Source of the DNA: Actinomycetota bacterium
Lineage (GTDB): Bacteria; Actinomycetota; Actinomycetes; Acidothermales; Acidothermaceae
NCBI GenBank assembly: GCA_003134755.1
Contig: PLCK01000241.1
Coordinates: forward strand, 13,497 to 20,208
Length of the DNA: 6,712 bases
Reading direction: 5' to 3'
The notes below the pieces were generated by a model that saw only the letters and a program-made list of their open reading frames with translations, was not told the origin of the DNA and made no database searches. The translations under genes were made by a program, and so were the position numbers. This document shows, one piece after another, positions 1 through 6,017 of this stretch; position 1 is the stretch's first letter, and the number at the start of each line of letters is the position of its first letter.

Positions 1-704
1 TCGAGATCGGGCCGGGTCTCGGCTCGTTGACGTTGGCGTTGCTTCCTGCAGTGCGGCGAGTTGTTGCGGTGGAGATCGACCAGCGGTTGGCCGGGCTGCT
101 TCCTGAGACTGTTGCCGCCAGGTTGCCCTCGGTGGCCGACCGGTTGCGGGTGATTCACCGCGACGCGATGGTTCTCGACGCGACCCAGATCGGCCACGCA
201 ACCGCTGAGCCGCCGACCGCGATCGTTGCCAACCTGCCGTACAACGTGGCCGTGCCCGTGCTGCTGACGCTCCTTGCGCGGTTGCCATCCGTGCGGCGGG
301 TGCTCGTGATGGTGCAGCTCGAAGTGGCCGAGCGCCTCGCCGCCAAGCCGGCCGAAGATGCCTACGGCGTGCCTTCGGTCAAGGCGGCCTGGTACGGCGA
401 CGTCCGGCTGGCGGGCACCATCGGCCGGCAGGTGTTCTGGCCGGCGCCGAGGGTCGACTCGGGGCTCGTCGCGCTCGATCGTCGCGAACCGCCTCAGACT
501 TCGGCGAGCCGTGAAGCCGTGTTCGCGGTGATCGACGCGGCCTTTGGTCAACGCAGGAAGACCTTGCGGGCGGCACTGGCGTCATGGGCAGGTTCGGCGG
601 CCGCCGCAGAGACAGCACTTCGGGCGGCCGGTATCGATCCCAGTGCGCGCGGCGAGACGCTCGACGTGGTTGCGTTCGCCCGCATCGCCGAGCAGCGGCC
701 GTGA
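1..704 (+). CDS. rsmA: 16S rRNA (adenine(1518)-N6/adenine(1519)-N6)-dimethyltransferase RsmA/KsgA, 5'-truncated by the window edge
   Basis: RsmA uses S-adenosylmethionine to dimethylate two adjacent adenines in the 3'-terminal hairpin of 16S rRNA during late 30S assembly. The frame is open from base 3 and begins inside SAM motif I (EIGPGLGSLT, bases 3-32), so a TTG at 27 is not the real start; roughly 40-60 N-terminal residues lie upstream. Further family marks are VAVEID (acidic ribose-binding residue, about base 72), HRDAM (about 156-170), the catalytic NLPYN (231-245), FWPAPRVDSG (about 435-464) and the C-terminal-domain signature AAFGQRRKTLRAAL (about 537-578). About 233 residues are visible; the family is usually 270-290. 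It ends in TGA, 43 bp before ispE on the same strand, a pairing conserved in Actinomycetota. Loss of this enzyme classically gives kasugamycin resistance. Family assignment is secure. Confidence 0.96.
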   Translation, partial: EIGPGLGSLTLALLPAVRRVVAVEIDQRLAGLLPETVAARLPSVADRLRVIHRDAMVLDATQIGHATAEPPTAIVANLPYNVAVPVLLTLLARLPSVRRVLVMVQLEVAERLAAKPAEDAYGVPSVKAAWYGDVRLAGTIGRQVFWPAPRVDSGLVALDRREPPQTSASREAVFAVIDAAFGQRRKTLRAALASWAGSAAAAETALRAAGIDPSARGETLDVVAFARIAEQRP

Positions 705-710
705 CCGGCG

Positions 711-733
711 GCCGCGCGCTGCCCGCCCGCGGC
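711..733 (+). terminator. GC-rich hairpin between rsmA and ispE (possible terminator or attenuator)
   Basis: A perfect 6-bp stem, GCCGCG (711-716) with CGCGGC (728-733), closes an 11-nt loop 6 nt after the rsmA stop. No T-tract follows, so it is not a classical intrinsic terminator, although U-less hairpins are proposed terminators in high-GC actinobacteria. It abuts the -10-like hexamer at 734, so it separates rsmA from a candidate ispE promoter. Such stems also arise easily by chance in very GC-rich DNA. Confidence 0.3.
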
Positions 734-739
734 TAGCAT
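734..739 (+). promoter_or_regulatory. Candidate -10 element (TAGCAT) for a leaderless ispE transcript
   Basis: TAGCAT fits the actinobacterial -10 consensus TANNNT. Its last base is 9 nt before the first base of the ispE GTG (748), so transcription would begin at or just before the start codon. No good Shine-Dalgarno precedes that GTG, as expected for leaderless translation. No clear TTGACA-like -35 is visible, which is common in this phylum. This is pattern-based inference. Confidence 0.4.
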
Positions 740-747
740 CGGGCGTC

Positions 748-1644
748 GTGTCTGTCACTGTTCGAGCACCTGCGAAGGTCAACCTCCATCTCGGGGTCGG
801 CCGTCGACGCAGCGACGGATTTCACGACCTGTCGACCGTGTTCCAGGCCGTTTCGCTCTACGACGAGATCACGGTCGAGGACGCCGACGAGCTGGACGTC
901 GTCGTCGAGGGAGACGGCGCGGACGAAGTCCCGACCGATACCTCGAACCTCGCGATCCGGGCGGCGATCGCACTGGCGCGCCAAGTCGGCCGAGAACCTG
1001 CGGTGCGGATCACGATTCGCAAGGGCATCCCGGTCGCCGGCGGAATGGCCGGTGGTTCGGCCGATGCGGCGGCGACGCTGGTCGCATGCACGGCGCTGTG
1101 GGAAAGCGGCATCGACACTGACGCCCTGCACGCCATCGCGACGACGCTCGGCAGTGACGTTCCGTTCTGTCTGCTCGGCGGGACGGCGATCGGCACCGGC
1201 CGCGGTGACCAGCTCACCCGTGCGCTGGCGCGCGGTACCTACCAGTGGGTGTTCGCCATCGCCGACGGCGGCCTCTCGACACCCGCCGTCTATGCCGAAC
1301 TCGACCGGATTCGCGAGGAGACGCCGGTTCCGGAATCGGCCACGCCACACGAGCTGATGACCGCCCTGCGCTCAGGGGAGGCGCGACGGCTCGGGCCGCT
1401 GCTGCACAACGACCTGCAGCGACCGGCGCTGCGGTTGCGACCCGCGTTGCGCCGGACCCTCGAAGCAGGGCGTGATGCGCACGCGATCGGCGCCATCGTC
1501 TGCGGCTCGGGACCGACCTGCGCATTTCTCGCGCAGGACGAGCCGGAGGCCGTCGCGCTCGTCGCCGCGCTGGCGGGCTCAGGAACCTGCCGCAGCGTTC
1601 GCCGCGCCCATGGGCCGGTGGCGGGAGCTCGCGTCGTCGCATGA
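748..1644 (+). CDS. ispE: 4-diphosphocytidyl-2-C-methyl-D-erythritol kinase (IspE)
   Basis: IspE is the cytosolic GHMP-family kinase that phosphorylates the 2-hydroxyl of CDP-ME with ATP in the non-mevalonate (MEP) isoprenoid pathway. The 298-residue protein has normal family length. APAKVNLHLGVG (8-18) carries the conserved Lys10 and Asn12, and RRSDGFHDLSTVFQAV (20-35) is typical. The glycine-rich ATP loop PVAGGMAGGSADAAA is at 95-109, and GSDVPF (135-140) supplies the catalytic Asp137. The C-terminal GHMP motif CGSGPTCAFL is at 252-261. The GTG at 748 is chosen because the domain begins immediately after it and Lys10/Asn12 then match the E. coli numbering. The frame is open upstream to 544, but that part overlaps rsmA and has no family similarity. 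Its stop overlaps the next ATG (ATGA, 1641-1644), implying translational coupling. Confidence 0.96.
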   Translation: MSVTVRAPAKVNLHLGVGRRRSDGFHDLSTVFQAVSLYDEITVEDADELDVVVEGDGADEVPTDTSNLAIRAAIALARQVGREPAVRITIRKGIPVAGGMAGGSADAAATLVACTALWESGIDTDALHAIATTLGSDVPFCLLGGTAIGTGRGDQLTRALARGTYQWVFAIADGGLSTPAVYAELDRIREETPVPESATPHELMTALRSGEARRLGPLLHNDLQRPALRLRPALRRTLEAGRDAHAIGAIVCGSGPTCAFLAQDEPEAVALVAALAGSGTCRSVRRAHGPVAGARVVA

Positions 1645-3392
1645 ACCTCGTTAACCTTGAGTCGGTTTCGTTGTCGTACGGGGTGCGGCCGTTGCTGGAC
1701 GACGTCTCCCTCGGTGTCTCCGATCGCGATCGGATCGGCGTGGTCGGCCGCAACGGCGCCGGAAAGACCACGTTGATCAGGGTTCTCGCCGGGCACGAGT
1801 TGCCCAAGGCCGGCCGGGTGACCCAGGCGAGTGGCCTGCGGATCGGCGTGCTGGCTCAGGGCGACGCTCTCGACCCGGCGGCCACCGTTCGCGGCGTCGT
1901 CCTCGGTGATCGGCCCGATCACGATTGGGCCGGTGACCGCACCCTGCGCGAGGTCGTCACGACGCTGTTGCGCGACGACATCCTCGACCGGTCGGTTCAC
2001 ACGCTGTCGGGCGGTGAGCGCAGGAGGACAGCCCTCGCCGCGCTGCTCGTCACCGAGCTCGATCTGCTGATGCTCGACGAGCCGACCAACCATCTCGATA
2101 TCGAGACGATCGACTGGCTTGCTCGCCATCTCGCCGGACGACGCGGCGCGCTCGTCACAGTCACCCACGACCGATGGTTTCTCGACGCGGTCTGCACCCG
2201 CACCTGGGAAGTCGAGGGTGGCCGCGTCGCGCAGTACGACGGCGGCTACGCGGCGTACGTCCTCGCGCGGGCCGAACGCGAACGAGTCGGAGCTGTGACC
2301 GAAGAACGCCGCCAGAACCTGTTGCGCAAGGAGCTCGCCTGGTTGCGGCGCGGTCCTCCGGCGCGCACGTCGAAGCCGCGGTTTCGTATCGACGCGGCCA
2401 ACGCGCTGATAGCCGACGAGCCGCCGGCGCGCGATCGGACGCAGCTCGCGACATTCTCGTCGAAACGCCTCGGAAAGACTGTCTTCGACGTCGAGGACGT
2501 CTCGCTGACCCTCGGCGACAGCACGTTGTTCGACGAAGTGACCTGGCGCGTCGGTCCCGGTGACCGCATCGGGCTCGTCGGGGTCAACGGCAGCGGCAAG
2601 ACCACTCTGCTGCGAGTGTTGGCCGGCATGCGGCCGGTGGGCAGTGGTGCGGTGAAGACCGGTACCACCGTTCGCATCGGGTATCTGTCACAGGACGTCG
2701 CCGAACTCGACCCGACGTTGCGGGTGCTCGAAGCCGTCGAAGCGGTACGACGACAAACCGTTCTCGGCGACGGCCGCGAGCTGACGGCGTCCGCATTATT
2801 GGAGCGTTTTGGCTTCACCGGCGAGCGGCAATGGACTCCGGTCGGCGAGTTGTCCGGTGGGGAGAAGCGCCGGCTCCAGTTGCTGCGCCTGCTGATGGAC
2901 GAACCGAACGTGCTGCTGCTCGACGAACCGACGAACGACCTCGACGTCGACACGCTCACCGCGCTCGAGGACCTTCTCGACGGCTGGGCCGGCACGCTGA
3001 TCGCGGCATCGCACGACAGGTACTTCCTTGAGCGGGTCTGTGACGACGTGGCCGCACTCGTCGGTGGCGGGCAGCTGCTGACGCTGCCCGGTGGAGTGGA
3101 TGAATACCTCGAACGGCGTCAACGCGATCGCGAGGAGCCAGCAGTTGCCTCGGTCGTGCCGACTACTAGCTCGGCTGGCGACGTGCGCGACGCACGCAAG
3201 GACATGACGCGCATCGAACGGCAGCTCGACAAACTCGCTACCCGCGAAATCGTGCTGCACGAGCAGCTCGCGGCGGCTGCCACCGACTACGTCAAGGCCG
3301 CAGAGTTGGACGCCGAGTTGCGGGCCCTCGAGGCCGAGCGGGCGCAGCTGGAGGAAAGCTGGCTGGACGCTGCCGACCGCGCCGGCCATTGA
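1641..3392 (+). CDS. ABC-F family ATPase, Uup-like (soluble, two nucleotide-binding domains)
   Basis: This 583-residue protein has two ABC ATPase domains and no membrane segment, as in ABC-F proteins that act on ribosomes rather than transport. Domain 1 has Walker A GRNGAGKT (36-43), signature LSGGE (122-126), Walker B MLDEP with Glu147, and switch His176. Domain 2 has Walker A GVNGSGKT (314-321), LSGGE (404-408), LLDEP with Glu429, and His458. Both domains look catalytically intact. The linker, about 210-275, is rich in Arg/Lys, with KELAWLRRGPPARTSKPR at 230-247; this is the Uup-type arm thought to contact P-site tRNA. Residues about 513-580 form a charged, heptad-like C-terminal coiled coil, also Uup-like. 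The ATG overlaps the ispE stop; a GGGAG at 1623-1627 is rather distant. Its place beside rsmA fits a ribosome or translation role. An antibiotic-resistance ABC-F is less likely but not excluded. Confidence 0.92.
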   Translation: MNLVNLESVSLSYGVRPLLDDVSLGVSDRDRIGVVGRNGAGKTTLIRVLAGHELPKAGRVTQASGLRIGVLAQGDALDPAATVRGVVLGDRPDHDWAGDRTLREVVTTLLRDDILDRSVHTLSGGERRRTALAALLVTELDLLMLDEPTNHLDIETIDWLARHLAGRRGALVTVTHDRWFLDAVCTRTWEVEGGRVAQYDGGYAAYVLARAERERVGAVTEERRQNLLRKELAWLRRGPPARTSKPRFRIDAANALIADEPPARDRTQLATFSSKRLGKTVFDVEDVSLTLGDSTLFDEVTWRVGPGDRIGLVGVNGSGKTTLLRVLAGMRPVGSGAVKTGTTVRIGYLSQDVAELDPTLRVLEAVEAVRRQTVLGDGRELTASALLERFGFTGERQWTPVGELSGGEKRRLQLLRLLMDEPNVLLLDEPTNDLDVDTLTALEDLLDGWAGTLIAASHDRYFLERVCDDVAALVGGGQLLTLPGGVDEYLERRQRDREEPAVASVVPTTSSAGDVRDARKDMTRIERQLDKLATREIVLHEQLAAAATDYVKAAELDAELRALEAERAQLEESWLDAADRAGH

Positions 3393-3394
3393 GC

Positions 3395-3422
3395 CCACGT
3401 CGAGCGGCTCAGCCCGCCGTGG
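3395..3422. terminator. Bulged hairpin in the convergent gap between the ABC-F gene and marR
   Basis: Outer arms CCACG (3395-3399) and CGTGG (3418-3422) enclose inner arms GCGG (3404-3407) and CCGC (3414-3417) with a 6-nt loop. This gives 9 pairs with a 4-nt bulge (TCGA) on one side. It fills nearly all of the 31-bp gap between two converging genes, where a bidirectional terminator is expected. There is no T-tract on either strand, so the call is tentative. Confidence 0.3.
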
Positions 3423-3423
3423 C

Positions 3424-3855
3424 CTACTGATCGAACTGCGCCTGCAACTCCTCCAGGCTCACGGCAAGCTGCCCGCGCTTGCGATCACTGAGTCGCGCCC
3501 ACGCGGCGCTCTCACTGTTCGCGACGTCGGCTGTAGCGGCGTCGACCTTCCGGCGTCCGGCGGTGGTGAGTCTGACGAGAACGCCGCGGCGATCGTCGGG
3601 GTCGGGCTCGCGGGTGACGTAGCCGCGACGGGAGAGGCGGTCGATGCGGTTGGTGGTCGTGCCCGATGCAACCTGAGTCTCATTGACCAACGCGCTTGGC
3701 GACAGTTCGTGCGGGGCACCGGCCGCGCGAAGCGCTGCGAGCACGTCGTACTCCCAGACTTCGAGATCGCGGGCTACCAATGCCTCGCGTCGCAACAACT
3801 CGAAATGGCGGGCAACTCTGAGCAGGGTGTTCGTGAGTGCGAGGTCGTCGTCCAC
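3424..3855 (-). CDS. MarR-family winged helix-turn-helix transcriptional regulator
   Basis: A 143-residue protein of normal MarR length. MarR proteins are dimers that bind short palindromes and release DNA on binding small molecules, often phenolics, fatty acids or oxidants. LEVWEYDVLAALRAAG (31-46) is the usual helix before the reader head. SPSALVNETQVASGTTTNRIDR (52-73) is the helix-turn-helix, with the recognition helix about 63-75. REPDPDDRRGVLVRLTTAGR (82-101) is the wing with the conserved Asp-Arg pair. No cysteine is present, so a thiol redox switch of the OhrR type is unlikely. The start is GTG with no clear Shine-Dalgarno, preceded by a -10-like TAGACT at leaderless spacing. It lies 24 bp downstream of the desaturase gene on the same strand and converges with the ABC-F gene. 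Control of the desaturase and of itself is inferred from position; the ligand is unknown. Confidence 0.93.
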   Translation of the reverse strand: MDDDLALTNTLLRVARHFELLRREALVARDLEVWEYDVLAALRAAGAPHELSPSALVNETQVASGTTTNRIDRLSRRGYVTREPDPDDRRGVLVRLTTAGRRKVDAATADVANSESAAWARLSDRKRGQLAVSLEELQAQFDQ

Positions 3856-3860
3856 GCGGC

Positions 3861-3876
3861 GCAGTCTAGAGTCTGC
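3861..3876. promoter_or_regulatory. Imperfect 16-bp palindrome overlapping a -10-like element, candidate MarR operator and leaderless marR promoter
   Basis: GCAGTCTAGAGTCTGC has 6 of 8 pairs complementary about its centre. On the minus strand the same bases contain TAGACT (3868 down to 3863), which fits TANNNT and ends 7 nt before the marR GTG at 3855. Size, symmetry and overlap with a -10 match MarR autoregulatory sites. The palindrome lies wholly in the 24-bp gap between the desaturase stop and marR. Function is inferred. Confidence 0.4.
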
Positions 3877-3879
3877 CGA

Positions 3880-4866
3880 TCAGGCGTCGACGGTTTGCCG
3901 CTCGCGGTCGCGGTCCCGATCGCGCAGGAGCCGGGCTTGAATGCGTTCGGCGGAGGGCCACCGAACGTCGCGGGCCCAGCCGAAACGTTCGAACAGCCAG
4001 ATCGTTCGGCCGCTGGAGTCGAGCTGCCCGCGCAGTACCCCGTGCCGGGCCGAGGTCGGGTCGGCGTGGTGCAGGTTGTGCCACGACTCACCCATCGACA
4101 GCACGGCGAGCCACCACACGTTGCCGGACTTGTCGTGACTTCTAAACGGTCGCTCGCCAACGGCGTGACAGATCGAGTTGATCGACCAGGTGACGTGGTG
4201 CAACAGCGCGACGCGTACCAACGCGCCCCAGAAGAATCCGGTGAACGCGCCCGAGAAGGACATGCTCCAGAGCCCACCGATCAACGCCGGCAGCGCGAGC
4301 GAGGTCGTGACCTGCAACCAGAAGAGCTTCGAAATCGCCACCACGTCGCGGTCGGCGAGCAGGTCGGGAGCGTAGCGGTTGGCGTCGGTCTGCTCGGGCT
4401 CGAAGATCCAGCCGACGTGCGCGTAGAGCAAGCCTTTCGTCAACGCGCCGAGGCTGCTTCCGAAGCGCCACGGCGAATGCGGGTCGCCGTCGCGGTCGCT
4501 GAACGCGTGATGACGCCGGTGGTCGGCGACCCACCGCACGACCGGTCCTTCGATGGCCATGCCGCCGGCGAATGCCAGTGCCATCCGCAACGGCCGAGCG
4601 GCCTTGAACGCCTTGTGGGTGAAGAGCCGGTGGTAACCGATCGTGATGCCGTGCCCAGCGATCGCATACATGACGGCCGCGATAACGATGTCGTGCCAGC
4701 CGAGCCCCCAACCCCACAGGACCGGCGCGGCTGCCAGCAGGGCCAGGAACGGGACGATGACGAATAGGCCGAGCGCGAACTGCTCCCACCCCGTCTTGCG
4801 ATCGCTTCCGAGGGCCACCTTTGCCACCGGCCGCTCAAGCGTCGATGATCCGGACGGTGGGGTCAT
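3880..4866 (-). CDS. Membrane fatty-acid / acyl-CoA desaturase (delta-9 type, di-iron)
   Basis: This 328-residue integral membrane protein belongs to the family that introduces a cis double bond into saturated acyl chains using O2 and an electron donor. The three histidine boxes are complete: HRLFTH (79-84), HRRHH (116-120) and HNLHH (263-267). NSICH (230-234) supplies the extra Asn/His ligands seen in stearoyl-CoA desaturases. Hydrophobic stretches at about 30-52, 57-76, 178-200 and 204-224 suggest four membrane helices with the boxes on the cytosolic side. WVADHRRHHAFSDRDGDPHSP (112-132) is typical of actinobacterial members. The ATG at 4866 has GGAG 5 nt upstream. The C-terminus ends in a charged Arg-Asp repeat (315-323). 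No reductase partner lies in the window. The gene is followed by marR and diverges from a glycosyltransferase. The acyl donor (CoA, ACP or lipid-bound) and exact position are not decided by sequence. Confidence 0.93.
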   Translation of the reverse strand: MTPPSGSSTLERPVAKVALGSDRKTGWEQFALGLFVIVPFLALLAAAPVLWGWGLGWHDIVIAAVMYAIAGHGITIGYHRLFTHKAFKAARPLRMALAFAGGMAIEGPVVRWVADHRRHHAFSDRDGDPHSPWRFGSSLGALTKGLLYAHVGWIFEPEQTDANRYAPDLLADRDVVAISKLFWLQVTTSLALPALIGGLWSMSFSGAFTGFFWGALVRVALLHHVTWSINSICHAVGERPFRSHDKSGNVWWLAVLSMGESWHNLHHADPTSARHGVLRGQLDSSGRTIWLFERFGWARDVRWPSAERIQARLLRDRDRDRERQTVDA

Positions 4867-4871
4867 GTGGG

Positions 4872-4875
4872 CTCC
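4872..4875 (-). promoter_or_regulatory. Ribosome binding site of the desaturase gene
   Basis: GGAG on the minus strand, 5 nt before the ATG at 4866, within CTGGAG. It supports this ATG as the start. With a possible promoter near 5003-5008 the message would carry a leader of about 130 nt, in contrast to the apparently leaderless marR. Confidence 0.6.
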
Positions 4876-5002
4876 AGGTGACGCGAAAGAGGCAGCAGGT
4901 CAGCATCGACGTGCCGATAGCGGAGCATCGACAGGCTTGGGCAGGTCTGGAGTTCGGGCTACTACCAAGGCGCGTCGGCGAACCTCGAACCACTGCAACC
5001 GT

Positions 5003-5008
5003 AACCTA
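5003..5008 (-). promoter_or_regulatory. Candidate -10 element (TAGGTT) for the desaturase-marR unit
   Basis: The minus strand reads TAGGTT, matching TANNNT, about 137 bp upstream of the desaturase ATG. No convincing -35 is seen at 16-18 bp. The surrounding bases are less GC-rich than the genes around them. Weak, pattern-based call. Confidence 0.25.
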
Positions 5009-5035
5009 CGCGGGACGGCGATGCGCTCGGTTCGC

Positions 5036-5051
5036 TAGCGTTAGCTACGGT
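5036..5051 (+). promoter_or_regulatory. Candidate -10 region (TAGCGT / TAGCTA / TACGGT) for the glycosyltransferase operon
   Basis: Two hexamers fitting TANNNT (TAGCGT at 5036-5041 and TACGGT at 5046-5051) flank TAGCTA, 39 bp or more upstream of the GTG at 5091. A small inverted repeat GCTA-GCGT-TAGC (5034-5045) overlaps them. No clear -35 is present, so which hexamer, if any, is used cannot be said. Confidence 0.3.
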
Positions 5052-5090
5052 GGTCGCCCGCCGTTCGCAACACTCGGGAAGCAGGGATTG

Positions 5091-6017
5091 GTGCCGGAGG
5101 TCGACCAGGGACAGGCCGGAATCGTCGACGCCGCGCGTCCGGTTCCGGTCAAGATCATGATTCCGGCTCATGACGAGGCCGCGGTCGTGGAGCGGTGCCT
5201 GTCGGCGTTGCTGCGGTCGGCGCGACCCGACGAGTTCGACGTCGTCGTTATTAGCAACGGCAGTACCGACGACACGGCACAGCGGGCTCGCGATGCCGGC
5301 GTCCGGCTCGGGCGCGCTGTCAGTGCCGTCGAGATCCCGACCGCTTCGAAGATCGCCGCGCTTCGGGCTGCGGACGAGCTGCTGGCGGATTCTCCCGACG
5401 CGGTGCGGTTGTATCTCGACGCCGACGTCATCCTGACGACCGACGCGGCTCGGTCGCTCGTCGAGGCACTCAAGACGCCGCAGCCACGGCTCGCCCTTGC
5501 GAAGCTCGACATCGACACGTCGGCGTCGTCCTGGATCGTGCAGCGCTACTACCGGGGGTGGATGGCGTTGCCGTACATCCAGCGCCAGGTCGCAGGGTCT
5601 GGCGTCTTCGCTGTCAACGGGCCAGGGGCGGCGCGGATCGGACATTGGCCCGACGTCATCAATGACGACGGCTACGCGTCGCGGTGCTTCAGTGCAGACG
5701 AACGAGTGCTCGTCGACGCATCGTTTCGCGCATTCGCCGCCCACTCGGTGTCGGCGCTGGTGCGACGTCGCGCCCGCATCGTGAACGGCAACCGGCAACT
5801 CGACACTTTGCTACCTGACCGGCGCGCGAATGCCGGATCGTCAAACGGCATGAGCGAGCTCCGATCGGCGGTGCGCGGGGGGCGAGTCGATCGATTGTCG
5901 GCGCTGGTCTTCGTCGGCGTCACTGTGGGCGCTCGCCTCCTTGCCGGGTGGCGCCGGATCACCGGGTCCGCCGCGCGCTGGTCGAGCGACCGGACGACGC
6001 GGCAGGCGGCCGTATGA
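5091..6017 (+). CDS. Family 2 (GT-A fold) glycosyltransferase
   Basis: A 308-residue GT2-type inverting glycosyltransferase that should move a sugar from a nucleotide-sugar donor to a glycan, lipid or protein acceptor. The fold starts with VKIMIPAHDEAAVVERC (20-36), then VVVISNGSTDDTA (51-63). The metal-binding DAD motif (110-112) lies in RLYLDADVIL. GSGVFAVNGPG (169-179) and NDDGY (191-195, probable catalytic-base acidic pair) follow, with RRRARIVNGNRQ (225-236) as the basic C-terminal motif. A hydrophobic stretch (about 269-285) may associate with the membrane. The GTG at 5091 is chosen because it sits just before the domain; AGGGA (5083-5087) is close, GGGAAG (5076-5081) better spaced, and TTG at 5088 is an alternative. 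The frame is open back to 4821, but this includes the opposite desaturase start and is not family-like. The stop overlaps the next ATG by 4 bp. Substrates are unknown. Confidence 0.88.
   Translation: MPEVDQGQAGIVDAARPVPVKIMIPAHDEAAVVERCLSALLRSARPDEFDVVVISNGSTDDTAQRARDAGVRLGRAVSAVEIPTASKIAALRAADELLADSPDAVRLYLDADVILTTDAARSLVEALKTPQPRLALAKLDIDTSASSWIVQRYYRGWMALPYIQRQVAGSGVFAVNGPGAARIGHWPDVINDDGYASRCFSADERVLVDASFRAFAAHSVSALVRRRARIVNGNRQLDTLLPDRRANAGSSNGMSELRSAVRGGRVDRLSALVFVGVTVGARLLAGWRRITGSAARWSSDRTTRQAAV

Larger units (their letters stand above)
4867..5090. other. Divergent intergenic region between the desaturase and the glycosyltransferase operon
   Basis: These 224 bp separate two genes read in opposite directions and must hold both promoters. 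The plus-strand glycosyltransferase frame stays open across it, but that part shows no family similarity. It contains candidate outward -10 elements at 5003-5008 (minus) and 5036-5051 (plus), listed separately. No RNA gene or riboswitch fold was recognised. Confidence 0.6.

Noticed and set aside
27..29. TTG as the start of rsmA
   Set aside because: SAM-binding motif I lies before it in the same frame, so the true start is outside the window.
544..747. Upstream extension of the ispE frame
   Set aside because: The frame is open but overlaps the rsmA 3' end, and the added residues do not resemble IspE; the kinase begins just after the GTG at 748.
1290..2168. A 292-codon minus-strand open frame opposite ispE and the ABC-F gene
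   Set aside because: No domain is recognisable and the overlapped plus-strand genes are complete and conserved; it is a GC-bias shadow.
2246..2995. A 249-codon minus-strand open frame opposite the ABC-F gene
   Set aside because: Its Ser/Arg-rich composition mirrors the opposite strand codons, with no motif or ribosome binding site of note.
3709..4767. A 352-codon plus-strand open frame opposite the desaturase and marR
   Set aside because: It lies antisense to two genes with clear family motifs, its product is low-complexity Arg/Gly/Pro/Glu-rich with no recognisable domain, and such frames are expected in GC-rich DNA.
4821..5090. Upstream extension of the first glycosyltransferase
   Set aside because: It would cover the divergent promoter region and the opposite desaturase start, and the GT2 fold only begins after 5145.
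5948..6013. Earlier ATG for the acyltransferase
   Set aside because: It would overlap the glycosyltransferase by 70 bp; the ATG at 6014 has a ribosome binding site and the common ATGA overlap.
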